A stretch of DNA of 64,000 bases from Halorhabdus sp. CBA1104 (lineage in GTDB: Archaea > Halobacteriota > Halobacteria > Halobacteriales > Haloarculaceae), in NCBI RefSeq assembly GCF_009690625.1, contig NZ_CP033878.1:558001-622000 (forward strand), written 5' to 3'. The notes under the pieces were generated by a model. The model did no database searches. It was given only the letters and a program-made list of their open reading frames with translations, and was not told the origin of the DNA. Both the position numbers and the translations under genes were made by a program. Below, piece after piece: positions 49,776-58,883 of the stretch (positions within the stretch are counted from its first letter, which is position 1; each line of letters opens with the position of its first letter).

Positions 49776-51266
49776 ATGACCCTTCGCGTGACGAACACGC
49801 TTTCCGGGGAGAAAGAGGCCTTCGAGCCACGCGATTCCGACTCGGTACTGCTGTATTACTGTGGCTTGACGACCTCTGACCCGCCCCATCTCGGCCACGC
49901 CCGCGGGTGGGTTCACGTCGACGTCATGCACCGCTGGCTGGAGTGGCTCGGCTACGAGGTTCGCCACGTCGAGAACTTCACGGATGTCAACGAGAAGATC
50001 GTCGCCCGCGTCGGCGAAGCCGGTGAGAGCGAAGCTGACGTCGCTCGTACCTACATCCAGGACGTCATCCGGGACATGCGGTCGCTCAACCTCAAGCGGG
50101 CCGACGTCTATCCCCGTGTCTCCGAACACGTCCCCGAGATCATCGACCTCGTCGAGACGTTGATCGACCGGGGCTACGCCTACGAGACCAACGGTTCAGT
50201 GTACTTCGACGTGACTGAATTCGAGGACTACGGCACCCTCTCGAACCAGACTGTCGAGGAACTTGACGCCCAGGGTGATCCCGAAGAGCGTGGCGAGAAA
50301 CGCCATCCCCAGGACTTCGCACTCTGGAAGGCCGACGGCGTCGCTCCCGAGGACATCGAGGAGCACCAACACCCCGAGGCTGCTTCCGCCGACGATGCCT
50401 GCCAGACGGCCCAGACGTGGGACTCACCGTGGGGCGAGGGGCGGCCAGGCTGGCACGTCGAGTGCTCGGCGATGAGTATGACCCATCTCGACGAGACCCT
50501 CGACATCCACGTCGGCGGCCAGGATCTCGTCTTTCCCCACCACGAAAACGAGGTCGCCCAGAGCGAGGCCGCGACTGGCCAGCCCTTCGCCAATTACTGG
50601 CTGCACGTCGGCCTGCTGGAAACGAAAGCGGAGAAGATGTCTTCCTCGCTGGGTAACTTCGCGACCGTCGAGGAAGCCATCGCGGCGTACGGCCCCGGCG
50701 TCGTGCGAACCTTCCTGTTGTCGACGGCCTATCACTCTCGGGCGACCTACAGCGACAAGACTCTCACGGAGGCAGAGGATCGATTCGAGCGCCTCAAGCG
50801 CGGCTACGAGCGGGCCCTCAAGGCGGCAGACAGCGTCGACGCGGGGACGAAAGTCGAAGCCGATGCTCTGCGGGAAGCCATCGAGGATACCCGCGAGGCG
50901 GTCCCCGAGGCGATGAACGACGACTTCAACACCCGTGAGGCGCTGGCCGCCCTAGAGGAACTGACCAACGCGGTCAACCGCCACGTCGACGAGCGAGAGG
51001 TTGCCGACTACCGTGGACTCCGGCGGGCGATCGAGACCTACGAAGCGTTCGGGGTCGAGGTGCTCGGATTGCCCCTTGGCGAGACAGGTGGCGACGGCGG
51101 CGACGTTCGACTGGCCGAGGATCTCGTTGAACTCGTATTGGACGTTCGCGAAGCCGAACGCGAAGCCGGCAACTACGAACGTGCCGACGACCTTCGGGAC
51201 GAACTCGCTGCCCTGGGCGTCGAAGTCCAGGATAGCGACGACGGGCCGACGTACCGATTGCCCTGA
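49776..51266 (+). CDS. cysS: Cysteinyl-tRNA synthetase
   Basis: Charges tRNA-Cys with cysteine. The 496-residue class I synthetase has the HIGH-type motif HLGHARG, the zinc site (Cys of YYCGLTTSD, Cys of WHVECSAM, and His-Glu in [10 protein letters not shown]) and the KMSKS-type EKMSSSLGN. The C-terminal helical domain contains [18 protein letters not shown]. An acidic, His-containing insertion ([20 protein letters not shown]) is present near residue 200. The ATG at 49776 gives [16 protein letters not shown], the expected N-terminus. The next small gene begins 58 bases downstream behind its own promoter box. Confidence 0.95.
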   Translation: MTLRVTNTLSGEKEAFEPRDSDSVLLYYCGLTTSDPPHLGHARGWVHVDVMHRWLEWLGYEVRHVENFTDVNEKIVARVGEAGESEADVARTYIQDVIRDMRSLNLKRADVYPRVSEHVPEIIDLVETLIDRGYAYETNGSVYFDVTEFEDYGTLSNQTVEELDAQGDPEERGEKRHPQDFALWKADGVAPEDIEEHQHPEAASADDACQTAQTWDSPWGEGRPGWHVECSAMSMTHLDETLDIHVGGQDLVFPHHENEVAQSEAATGQPFANYWLHVGLLETKAEKMSSSLGNFATVEEAIAAYGPGVVRTFLLSTAYHSRATYSDKTLTEAEDRFERLKRGYERALKAADSVDAGTKVEADALREAIEDTREAVPEAMNDDFNTREALAALEELTNAVNRHVDEREVADYRGLRRAIETYEAFGVEVLGLPLGETGGDGGDVRLAEDLVELVLDVREAEREAGNYERADDLRDELAALGVEVQDSDDGPTYRLP

Positions 51267-51294
51267 GGCGAGTTGCTATCGCCGCGGGCGAACG

Positions 51295-51303
51295 CTTTTT
51301 TAG
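51295..51303 (+). promoter_or_regulatory. T-rich promoter box for the 53-residue membrane peptide
   Basis: CTTTTTTAG lies in the short cysS-downstream gap, 27 nt before the ATG at 51324. It may also serve as a cysS terminator. The spacing equals that of other TATA-like boxes in the window. Confidence 0.42.
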
Positions 51304-51323
51304 CAGCCTGCCGAGAAGCGGGT

Positions 51324-51485
51324 ATGCGTCTGCTGATCGTCGGAAGTGTCCGCTCTGCGCTCGGGATCGGTGCGTCTCTGGCGGGGCTGTTCGTGACCCA
51401 TCCCGGTCGTGAGCTCTCGGGGACGAGCGTGATAGGCGGGGTGACGTTGTTGGCGATCGGTCGTGCCACGGGGGGTGCGCCGTGA
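51324..51485 (+). CDS. 53-residue Gly-rich membrane peptide coupled to corA
   Basis: Short protein (MRLLIVGSVRSALGIG...) with two weakly hydrophobic, glycine-rich segments, about residues 2-24 and 32-47, linked by HPGRELSG. The GxxxG-like spacing suits close helix packing. The TGA stop overlaps the GTG start of corA (GTGA), so ribosomes finishing it would be placed to start corA. A T-rich box 27 nt upstream supports real transcription. No family is recognised; an accessory or leader role for CorA is inference. Confidence 0.6.
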   Translation: MRLLIVGSVRSALGIGASLAGLFVTHPGRELSGTSVIGGVTLLAIGRATGGAP

Positions 51486-52459
51486 TCGACACGCTCGTCT
51501 ACGACGGCACTGGGGTCGAGGCCCACGCGGATCTCGACGCCGCGCGGGCGGCAGCAGGCACCACCTGGGTCCACGTCAGCGAGGCGACGACCGCCGAGAT
51601 CGATACCGTCGCCGAGGCCTTTTCTCTCCACGCGCTGGCGGTCGAGGACGTCCAGAACAACGTTCGTGCGAAGGCAGAGGAGTTCGACACCCATACCTTC
51701 GCGCTGGTCAAGACGGCCCGCCTGACTCGTGGGGAGACAACGTTCGAGGAAGAAATCGACGACGAACCGGTCGGTATCTTCATCGGCGACGACTGGCTGG
51801 TGACTGTCGCAACCGGCAGTGCCGACGTGATCGGTCGTGTTCAGGCATCCGTTCGTCGGGGCGACGAGCGATTGCTCGAACGTGGGCCTGACTTCACTGC
51901 CTACCGCGTCTTCGACGCAATTGTCGACGAATACTTCGAGATCCTCGATCACCTCGAAACGAAGATCGAGAGCATCGAGGACGAGGTCGTCGAGTCGCCG
52001 GACGTTGGGCTCCTCGAAGACATAAACAGCGTCAGGCGTGAACTCCTCTCCTTTCGGAAAGTCGTCTGGCCGGTCCGGGAAACACTGGCCGTTCTCGCTC
52101 GTGGTGACGCACACGGGATCAGAGCGGACTCCGAGAAGTACTATCGAGACGTCTACGACCACCTGATTCAGTTGGTCGATCTCATCGAAACGTATCGCGA
52201 CCTGATCGTCGGCACACGAGATATCTACCTGAACGCCCTCTCTCAGTCCACCAACGAGGTCATGAAGGTGTTGACGGTCGTGGCTACGATTTTCATTCCG
52301 CTCACCTTTGTCGTCGGCGTCTACGGCATGAACTTCTCGGGTGGTCCGTACAACATGCCCGAACTGTCCTGGCGCTTTGGGTACCCGGCCGTTTTGATCG
52401 GTATGGCGATCGTCGCAGGTCTGATGGTGGTGTACTTTCGGCGACAGTCCTACCTCTGA
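51482..52459 (+). CDS. corA: CorA-family magnesium/cobalt transporter
   Basis: Pentameric divalent-cation channel. The 325-residue protein has an N-terminal cytosolic alpha-beta domain, the long stalk helix (about residues 140-265, VDEYFEILDHLETKIESIEDE), and two C-terminal membrane helices with the selectivity motif Tyr281-Gly-Met-Asn284 between them (VVGVYGMNFSG). The C-terminus ends in a basic MVVYFRRQSYL. The start is a GTG overlapping the upstream peptide's stop codon. Magnesium is the usual substrate, though the sequence alone does not separate it from cobalt or nickel. Confidence 0.93.
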   Translation: MIDTLVYDGTGVEAHADLDAARAAAGTTWVHVSEATTAEIDTVAEAFSLHALAVEDVQNNVRAKAEEFDTHTFALVKTARLTRGETTFEEEIDDEPVGIFIGDDWLVTVATGSADVIGRVQASVRRGDERLLERGPDFTAYRVFDAIVDEYFEILDHLETKIESIEDEVVESPDVGLLEDINSVRRELLSFRKVVWPVRETLAVLARGDAHGIRADSEKYYRDVYDHLIQLVDLIETYRDLIVGTRDIYLNALSQSTNEVMKVLTVVATIFIPLTFVVGVYGMNFSGGPYNMPELSWRFGYPAVLIGMAIVAGLMVVYFRRQSYL

Positions 52460-52482
52460 GCGGGACTGTGGCTCGCTCGCGG

Positions 52483-53724
52483 TCAGACGCCGAGGATGAG
52501 TGGACCGAGCAACACGCCCATCAGCGAGACGCGTCGGGCACCCAGACGCGCCGGAATCAGTCCGACCACGGTACTCACGATGAAGACGGCGACCCCGACC
52601 GGGCCGGCAAACAGCGCACAGAGCACGACCAACGCGCCGAGGACGGCAATCGAGAGCCGGGCGTGGTCGAGTCTCCGGACGGTCCGGAGATACCAGTCCC
52701 CCACGACGACCACGAGCACGAACCCGATCGCTGCCGCGATCAACACGGCAGCCAGCAGGAGCGGCCACGAGAGGGGGGCACCGGATCGATCGAGCGCGAC
52801 CAAGACACCAGTCCGGGGATTGCCAAACGCGATCAACGCACACAGGGCAAACAGCGTATTCGACGTGTTCACGCCGCTGGTCGTGACGACGAACCCACGA
52901 GTGCCCTGGTTCGTTGGTGTACTCACCAGAGCGAGCGTGGCTGCGACGGCACTGGAGACGCCAGGCAGGTAACCCACGATCGCGCCCGAGACCGTCCCGA
53001 GGAAGGCGAGCCCGCCTATCGAGCGCTGTGTCGTCCGGACTGTCGGGTCGTCCTGGGGTGGGATCCCCGCCCCGCGCATGGCGTCGAGCAATACCGGCGC
53101 ACCGAACAGCCCGGCAAACAGCGGCGCGAGCATACTCCCGATCGGCAGTATCCCCTCGGCGGGGACGTCCAGAGTCAGAACGCCCAGGACGGCACTTGCG
53201 GTGAACGAGAGTAGCGCGGCCCGCCTGGCGTGGGCTGTCGGCTCCGTAGCGATCACCCCCGCGGCGATCGCCGTCAGGACGACCGGCAGATGGGCCGCGA
53301 GTGTGGGATAGATCCGAAGCATGGCGAGGGTCACCGGGACAGCGAGTGGCAGTGCAAAGACGACGGCCAGGCCACTGCCCAGTGCCGACAGCCGGAGCGC
53401 TTCACGCCCGCGGCCGGCCAGTACCAGCCGGTGGCTCGGGAGTGCGCTGGCGGCCATCGCTGGATCGGGGACGCCAAGGGCCAGCGCGGGGACGAAATCG
53501 AGGAAGGTGTGGACGACGCCAGCGGCGAGCATCGCCGCTCCGACCAGGCGTGGCGGGGCGGGGACGCTGGGTGCGACCGCGGCGAGCAGCAAGGCGAAGT
53601 TGTTCGCGTGCAGCCCCGGCGTCAGCCCGCTGATCGTCCCCAGACAGATTCCACCGGCGATAGCTGCGACGGCGACTGCGGTTGCCTCTGGGGCGAACGC
53701 GACTCTGACGCCGAGGTCGAGCAC
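52483..53724 (-). CDS. TctA-type tricarboxylate transporter permease
   Basis: 413-residue protein with about ten to twelve membrane segments, of the TctA/DUF112 permease family. Two glycine-rich repeats mark the family: GTISGLTPGLHANNFALLL near the N-terminus and VSGAIVGYLPGVSSAVAATL in the second half. Bacterial TctA works with a small TctB and periplasmic TctC; neither is present here, as is usual for archaeal stand-alone copies. Two GTG starts are possible, 53748 and 53724. The latter is used because a minus-strand CTTTATCC at 53749-53756 would start the transcript near 53726. Confidence 0.85.
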   Translation of the reverse strand: MLDLGVRVAFAPEATAVAVAAIAGGICLGTISGLTPGLHANNFALLLAAVAPSVPAPPRLVGAAMLAAGVVHTFLDFVPALALGVPDPAMAASALPSHRLVLAGRGREALRLSALGSGLAVVFALPLAVPVTLAMLRIYPTLAAHLPVVLTAIAAGVIATEPTAHARRAALLSFTASAVLGVLTLDVPAEGILPIGSMLAPLFAGLFGAPVLLDAMRGAGIPPQDDPTVRTTQRSIGGLAFLGTVSGAIVGYLPGVSSAVAATLALVSTPTNQGTRGFVVTTSGVNTSNTLFALCALIAFGNPRTGVLVALDRSGAPLSWPLLLAAVLIAAAIGFVLVVVVGDWYLRTVRRLDHARLSIAVLGALVVLCALFAGPVGVAVFIVSTVVGLIPARLGARRVSLMGVLLGPLILGV

Positions 53725-53787
53725 GGGACCCGTTGGTCGCCCACTCACGGATAAAGACGCGGGAGCACCTGGCCGACATGATGGAAA

Positions 53788-53798
53788 GTTACATTAAC
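53788..53798. promoter_or_regulatory. GTTA-3-TAAC inverted repeat over TATA-like box
   Basis: GTTACATTAAC lies with its ATTAAC part centred about 27 nt before the ATG at 53822. The dyad overlaps the likely TATA element of the membrane-protein/XRE operon and is a candidate autoregulatory site for that XRE protein. Confidence 0.38.
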
Positions 53799-53821
53799 AT
53801 CACGGTAAACAAATATAACAT

Positions 53822-54385
53822 ATGAACCGCAATATGTGGGTATCGATCGGTTTGTTCGCCGTCGGGATACTGGCGTTTGGGGCCGGGTACGCGCTGGTAC
53901 TGGAATCGAGCCTCAGCTATCTGCCGGGAGTCGGCTTGACGCTCGTGGGTGGTGCTTTCATCGGCCTGGCGGGAGCGGCTGCCTTCCGCTTGCGGACGGG
54001 CACGGTCTCGCGACGACGGACGCTAGCGCTCGTGGCGACGTTTCTGGGCGTTGGCGTGGGATCAGTCGCGATCACGCCAGTTCTCGGCTCGGGCGACCTC
54101 GCTCGAAAAGCATTTCTGGTGTTTTTCATTCCAGCGGTCGTCTACTGGGTCCACAAGCGTGAGCGAGAGACGACTGTCACCCAGACCGACGAGCGGATAC
54201 AACTACTCGCGTACAAGGCCGCGTTCTGGGTGCTGATGGGAGTCGTGTTGTTGGGCGGAGTGTTACTGTGGGCACGAGACGTCGGGCTGTACACGTTCTC
54301 GGGAGAGACGATACTGGCGGGGATCACCGGTATCGGTCTGTTCGGGTGGTACGGCGCGTTTCGCTACCTGCAGACACACAATTGA
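53822..54385 (+). CDS. DUF2178-like membrane protein
   Basis: 187-residue protein with five to six hydrophobic segments. The central cytosolic loop reads KRERETTVTQTDERIQLLAYKAAF, matching the DERxxxxxxKA-type motif of DUF2178 proteins. These are often encoded just before a small XRE regulator, as here (12 bases). The function is unknown; the pair may form a membrane signal module in which the HTH protein reports on the membrane partner. The ATG at 53822 is placed by a TATA-like ATTAAC upstream. Confidence 0.72.
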   Translation: MNRNMWVSIGLFAVGILAFGAGYALVLESSLSYLPGVGLTLVGGAFIGLAGAAAFRLRTGTVSRRRTLALVATFLGVGVGSVAITPVLGSGDLARKAFLVFFIPAVVYWVHKRERETTVTQTDERIQLLAYKAAFWVLMGVVLLGGVLLWARDVGLYTFSGETILAGITGIGLFGWYGAFRYLQTHN

Positions 54386-54397
54386 CGGGTTGGACGC

Positions 54398-54607
54398 ATG
54401 GATAACGACATCGAAGTTCGACGGGTCAAGCACGATCTGACCCAGGAGGACCTCGCCAAAGCCCTCGACGTGACACGCCAGACCATCGGTGCGATCGAAC
54501 AGGGTCGCTACGACCCCCGTCTCGAACTGGCTTTCGACCTCGCAGACTTTTTCGACACGACGGTTGATGACCTGTTTTGGCGCGAAGACGCGCCCGAGAC
54601 AGCGTGA
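54398..54607 (+). CDS. Small XRE/Cro-CI family regulator
   Basis: 69-residue DNA-binding protein that is almost entirely one HTH_3 domain: [54 protein letters not shown]. This is the compact YozG/YgzD-like form with no effector domain. It follows the DUF2178-like gene by 12 bases in the same direction and is probably co-translated with it. Autoregulation of the pair is likely by analogy with similar modules. pdxS begins 76 bases later with its own TTAAG box. Confidence 0.88.
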   Translation: MDNDIEVRRVKHDLTQEDLAKALDVTRQTIGAIEQGRYDPRLELAFDLADFFDTTVDDLFWREDAPETA

Positions 54608-54652
54608 CTGCCGGCCGCGCGACGACTGGTCGGTGCCGGCCGAAAGCGACTC

Positions 54653-54659
54653 GTTAAGT
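54653..54659 (+). promoter_or_regulatory. TATA-like box of pdxS
   Basis: GTTAAGT centred about 28 nt before the pdxS ATG at 54684; fits a leaderless transcript and separates pdxS from the XRE gene transcript. Confidence 0.45.
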
Positions 54660-54683
54660 GAATCCACGGTCAATTTGGCCACA

Positions 54684-55589
54684 ATGACGGAAACCGATCT
54701 CGAAGACCTGCGTCGCGGCACCGATCTGGTCAAGCGTGGCTTCGCGAAGATGCAGAAAGGCGGCGTCATCATGGACGTCGTCAACCCCGAACAGGCCCGC
54801 ATCGCCGAGGACGCGGGCGCGGTCGCCGTGATGGCCCTAGAAGCGGTCCCGGCGGACATCCGCAAGCGCGGGGGCGTCGCACGGATGGCAGACCCCGCAG
54901 ACGTCGAGGAGATCATCGAGGAAGTCTCGATTCCGGTGATGGGAAAATCCCGTATCGGCCACACGAAAGAGGCCGAGATCCTCGAAGCGATCGGTGTCGA
55001 CATGATCGACGAGAGCGAAGTCCTCACACCAGCCGACGACGCCTACCACATCGAAAAGCGGGAGTTTACCAGCCCGTTCGTCTGTGGCGCGCGCAACCTC
55101 GGCGAGGCTCTCCGGCGTATCGACGAGGGCGCGGCGATGATCCGGACGAAAGGTGAGGCCGGCACTGGCGACGTCAATCAGGCCGTCCACCACCAGCGGA
55201 CGATCAAGGCTGCGATCCGGCAGTTGGACGGCATGAGCCACGAGGAACGCGAGGCCTGGGCGCGCGAACACGAAGCACCGGCCGAGCTGGTCCACGAAAC
55301 GGCTGAGATGGGGCGGCTCCCAGTCGTGAACTTCGCCGCAGGGGGGATCGCCACGCCCGCCGACGCGGCACTGATGATGCACCACGAATGTGACGGTATC
55401 TTCGTTGGCTCGGGGATCTTCGGTGCCGAGGACCCACAGGCCATGGGCGAGGCGATCGTCGAGGCGGTCAACAACTGGGACGATCCCGAGACACTGGCCG
55501 ATATCGCGTCGAACATCGGCTCGGGGATGAAAGGTGACGCCAACGCGGACCTGCCCGAAGAAGAGCAGTTGCAAGGTCGCGGCGTCTGA
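54684..55589 (+). CDS. pdxS: Pyridoxal 5'-phosphate synthase, PdxS subunit
   Basis: Builds pyridoxal phosphate from ribose 5-phosphate, glyceraldehyde 3-phosphate and ammonia supplied by PdxT. The 301-residue TIM-barrel protein shows [23 protein letters not shown], the Schiff-base Lys88 in [32 protein letters not shown], the second catalytic Lys in [12 protein letters not shown] and the phosphate site [16 protein letters not shown] with [10 protein letters not shown]. The ATG at 54684 matches the family start. pdxT is not in the window. Confidence 0.96.
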   Translation: MTETDLEDLRRGTDLVKRGFAKMQKGGVIMDVVNPEQARIAEDAGAVAVMALEAVPADIRKRGGVARMADPADVEEIIEEVSIPVMGKSRIGHTKEAEILEAIGVDMIDESEVLTPADDAYHIEKREFTSPFVCGARNLGEALRRIDEGAAMIRTKGEAGTGDVNQAVHHQRTIKAAIRQLDGMSHEEREAWAREHEAPAELVHETAEMGRLPVVNFAAGGIATPADAALMMHHECDGIFVGSGIFGAEDPQAMGEAIVEAVNNWDDPETLADIASNIGSGMKGDANADLPEEEQLQGRGV

Positions 55590-55656
55590 ACGTCGATCGC
55601 CGTAATTTATTCGCTGATCGGTTTCGTCACAGTCACTTTTGACCAGTCAGCACTCG

Positions 55657-57417
55657 TTACTGAGGCGGGTTTCGTGGCGCTTGCTGGTTCGTGGCCGGCG
55701 CACGGTCGCGCGATTCGAGCCACCAGGCCAGCGCGCCGCCGGCACCGCCGACGATGACGGGATAGACGATCGTTCCCACGAGCATGAGGTTGACGTACTC
55801 GCCGATACTGGCGACTGCCTCCTGGCTGAACGAGCGGGCAAAGAGGACAAACACGCGGCCGAGCTCCAGGTCCTCGATCACGAAGCTACTGGTTGTGACG
55901 ACCGTCAGACTGGTGAACAGCCCGAACAGCGTCAGGTACGCGACCGCTGGCGTCGTCCCCTTCGCGAAGGCGTCGGTCAGCGAGCGAACGTAGTTGCTCC
56001 GCCGGACGCGAACGAATCCGACGAACCCGATAATCAGGGCTGTCACCAGGTAGGGGATCGCTGCCGTGCCGACGCCTTCGCCGACTGAGAAGCCGTGAAC
56101 CTGTGCAAAGACGACGAACGAAGCCAGCAGCCGATCGAGCGTCCCGACTTCGACCAACTCGGGGACGTCCATGTAGATGTAGCTCGTCGCGAACAGCCCG
56201 ATCAGGACGCCAACGAAAGCGAGCGTACCGTATGACGTGCCGGCTTTGCGCTCACTCGGCTCGAAGTACCACGAGACGAACCCGCCGAGCCCACCGAACA
56301 CGAGTGGATACACGAGCCCAGCGAGGACGACTGCCGTGACCAGCGAGAAATCCCAGCCGAGGTCTGCTGGGACGAGCACTGCGGCCAGTAGCACGACCGG
56401 CAAGTACCCGAGCGTGACCGTCGCCCCCGTGAGAACGCCCGTAGTCAGAGACGCGTTCTCGGGGCGGTTCGAGTCACTGATGAGTTTCGCTGTCTGGTAG
56501 AGCAACAGCGGCGCAAGCAGGTACAGGAACCCGAACGTTGCTTCGCCCGCCTGGAACGTCTCGAAGTTCCCGAACAAGCCTGGCACGATGTGTTGGGGCG
56601 TCCCAAAGTGTAGGTCGAGTGCCGTTGCCGCTCCACTTCCGAGCGTCGAATCGAAGAACGTCGACAGTCCATCCGGATAGGCCAGGGTAATACCGATCCC
56701 GAGCACGAACATGACTGCTCCGACGACGGCCCCGGCGATCCCACCAGACACCAGCGGTAGCGTTGCCCGGAGTCGGTCGAGATCGAAGCCACCGCCGTAG
56801 CCGCCGCCCGGACCACCTGCTGGGGCTGGCTGTCCAGGGCCACCGGCCTGGCCGCCCGGCCGTCCCTGGACCGGTTGGGTCGGTGACTGCTGTTGGCCAC
56901 CTTGCGGTGGCTGTCCGCCCCGTTGTGGCTGCCCACCCTGGGGTTGTCCGCCTCGTGGGGGTTGTCCCCGGCCCTGTTGGGGGCCGCCACCCTGCGGGTG
57001 CTGTGTGCCGGGCGGTTGGCCCTGTGTGGGCTCTGTGCCTGCTTCGTGCGGTGGTGGCCCGCTCTGTCCCGGTCGAGCAGGCTGTTGCCGTGGCGCGCCT
57101 CCAGATGGCTGGCCCGCTGGATCTCCTGGCTCTCTCTGCCCGGGTGTGCCCGGTGATCGCTGTTTTCCGCCAGCCGGGTCGGACGGCTGCTGGGCCGCTG
57201 GTTCGTCGGCAGTCTCGGGCTCCGTGTCTGTCTCGGGCGACGGATGGTGTCCGGCTGGGGGTTGGTCTGGAGGTTCACTTTCCTGGTCGGGTTCGTCCGG
57301 AGCTGTTCGCTCGTTCGGTTCGCTCTCGGCCGTGGGCTCGACTGTCAACGTCGCCCCACACGACGGACAAATCCCGGCCGACTCGGGGACTTCGTCCCCA
57401 CACTCGTGGCAATACAT
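55657..57417 (-). CDS. Zinc-ribbon membrane protein with Pro/Gln/Gly-rich linker
   Basis: 586-residue protein. A zinc ribbon occupies the first 22 residues (Cys3, Cys6, Cys17, Cys20: MYCHECGDEVPESAG, ICPSCGATL). From about 30 to 215 follows an acidic, then Pro/Gln/Gly-rich disordered stretch with repeats such as RGGQPQGGQPQRGGQPP. The remaining 360 residues hold about ten membrane helices with few charged loops. The ribbon is cytosolic if the usual topology holds. The function is unknown; similar ribbon-linker-membrane proteins occur in other haloarchaea. A strong palindromic TATA box, TTTATAAA, lies 23-30 nt upstream. Confidence 0.75.
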   Translation of the reverse strand: MYCHECGDEVPESAGICPSCGATLTVEPTAESEPNERTAPDEPDQESEPPDQPPAGHHPSPETDTEPETADEPAAQQPSDPAGGKQRSPGTPGQREPGDPAGQPSGGAPRQQPARPGQSGPPPHEAGTEPTQGQPPGTQHPQGGGPQQGRGQPPRGGQPQGGQPQRGGQPPQGGQQQSPTQPVQGRPGGQAGGPGQPAPAGGPGGGYGGGFDLDRLRATLPLVSGGIAGAVVGAVMFVLGIGITLAYPDGLSTFFDSTLGSGAATALDLHFGTPQHIVPGLFGNFETFQAGEATFGFLYLLAPLLLYQTAKLISDSNRPENASLTTGVLTGATVTLGYLPVVLLAAVLVPADLGWDFSLVTAVVLAGLVYPLVFGGLGGFVSWYFEPSERKAGTSYGTLAFVGVLIGLFATSYIYMDVPELVEVGTLDRLLASFVVFAQVHGFSVGEGVGTAAIPYLVTALIIGFVGFVRVRRSNYVRSLTDAFAKGTTPAVAYLTLFGLFTSLTVVTTSSFVIEDLELGRVFVLFARSFSQEAVASIGEYVNLMLVGTIVYPVIVGGAGGALAWWLESRDRAPATNQQAPRNPPQ

Positions 57418-57439
57418 GTTCCTGACATGACCCACCGAA

Positions 57440-57447
57440 TTTATAAA
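57440..57447 (-). promoter_or_regulatory. TATA box TTTATAAA of the zinc-ribbon membrane protein
   Basis: TTTATAAA, the clearest TATA element in this part of the window, 23-30 nt from the ATG at 57417 on the minus strand. Because it is palindromic it could in principle also act toward mscS, but that start is almost 200 bases away. Confidence 0.55.
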
Positions 57448-57638
57448 GATGCGTGTTGGGCGAGTGGGTTTCTGGGACGGCAATCGTGTCTGGCCAGCGG
57501 TAGCCAGGTTCGCCAGGTAGTGACCGCCAAGCGGTGGCTCTTCTGGTCGAAACCGCGTATTTCGGTCGGTCTGTCTCCTCGTCCAGTCGGTCGTCCACGA
57601 GGGCAATCGTCAAGTCTGTTCGTCCCGGGATGTAGCAC

Positions 57639-58868
57639 ATGGAATCCGTCGCGTCCGTCGTGACGCAAGTCCGTGACTTTCTCTCTGCGTTGACGAGTAC
57701 CGAAGCGAAGCTGGCGTGGTCGGCGATCGTTCTGCTCGTTGCGATTCTACTCACGGTAGTCATCGTCCCGCGTGTCATTCGCCGCGTCTGGTCGCTGTTC
57801 ACTGACCGATTTGTCGGCGGCAGGATTGTGGCGGGTGCGAACGTGCTAGATCAGTACGTCCCGACGACGGCGCCGTCCCTCCTGGTGCGTGGGCTGCAGT
57901 CTGTCATCCTCTTTGGCGCTGGTGTAGCACTGCTGGTTGTCTGGGGCGGCATGACGGAAGCTTGGGACCTGCTCGTGCTCCTCAAAGACTCGATCCCGAT
58001 GCTCACGCAGTTGCTGTTGACGATCGGGCTGGCGATTGGGGCCTACATCGCTATCGACCAGCTAGAGCAGGCCATCGATCGAATCAGCCAACAAGCCGAC
58101 TGGATGACCGACCACCAACAGGAAATCGTCGTCAGGATGGGCCAACTCACGATCCTCGTGGTCGCTGGCTTGCTCGGACTGACGATCTGGAACATCAACC
58201 TCCAGGGACTGCTCGTCGGCGCCGGGTTCCTCGGGATCGTCGTCGGGTTCGCGGCCCGCCAAACGCTGGGCTCGATCATCGCCGGGTTCGTGTTGATGTT
58301 CTCTCGCCCGTTTACCATCGGCGATTGGGTCCAGATCGGTGAGGAGGAAGGCGTCGTGACGGATATTACGATCGTCAACACGCGACTCGAAAACTTCGAC
58401 GGTGAGGTCGTCGTCATCCCCAACGATCGCGTCAGCGATAAGGCAATCGTCAATCGGAGTGAACGTGGCCTTCTTCGGCTACGCGTCGACGTCGGGATCG
58501 ACTACGAGTCCAATCCCGAACGTGCAAAAGAAGTGGCCCTGGAGACGATCAAAACTATCGACGTGATCGCCGACGCACCGCCGCCCCAAATCGTACCAAA
58601 GGCGTTTGGCGATTCGGCGATCGTCATGGAGATGCGGTTCTGGATCGATCATCCCACACCGCCACGGAAGTGGAACGCAGTCGAGAACGTCGTGACGTCG
58701 GTCAAATCGGCCTTCGAACGCGAAGATATCAAGATCCCGTTCCCACAGCGTGAACTCACCGGGCGAGCCGAATCCGGTGGATTCACCGTTCGGGACGCGG
58801 GGGCCGGATCGCCAGAGAGCAGTAGTCGGTCCACTCACGAGTCAGCCAGCGGTGACGGCCGGACCTGA
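57639..58868 (+). CDS. Small-conductance mechanosensitive channel, MscS family
   Basis: 409-residue channel that opens under membrane tension to release solutes on osmotic downshock. Membrane helices lie near residues 24-46, 84-105, 118-142 and 168-190, and the pore helix is GFLGIVVGFAARQTLGSIIAGFVLMF. The beta domain follows with FTIGDWVQIGEEEGVVTDI, TRLENFDGEVVVIPNDRV and a C-terminal domain to about 370. The last 40 residues are polar and disordered. The ATG at 57639 gives the expected N-terminus. It ends 16 bases from the convergent thrB. Confidence 0.92.
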   Translation: MESVASVVTQVRDFLSALTSTEAKLAWSAIVLLVAILLTVVIVPRVIRRVWSLFTDRFVGGRIVAGANVLDQYVPTTAPSLLVRGLQSVILFGAGVALLVVWGGMTEAWDLLVLLKDSIPMLTQLLLTIGLAIGAYIAIDQLEQAIDRISQQADWMTDHQQEIVVRMGQLTILVVAGLLGLTIWNINLQGLLVGAGFLGIVVGFAARQTLGSIIAGFVLMFSRPFTIGDWVQIGEEEGVVTDITIVNTRLENFDGEVVVIPNDRVSDKAIVNRSERGLLRLRVDVGIDYESNPERAKEVALETIKTIDVIADAPPPQIVPKAFGDSAIVMEMRFWIDHPTPPRKWNAVENVVTSVKSAFEREDIKIPFPQRELTGRAESGGFTVRDAGAGSPESSSRSTHESASGDGRT

Positions 58869-58883
58869 TCGATCGGGGTACGG

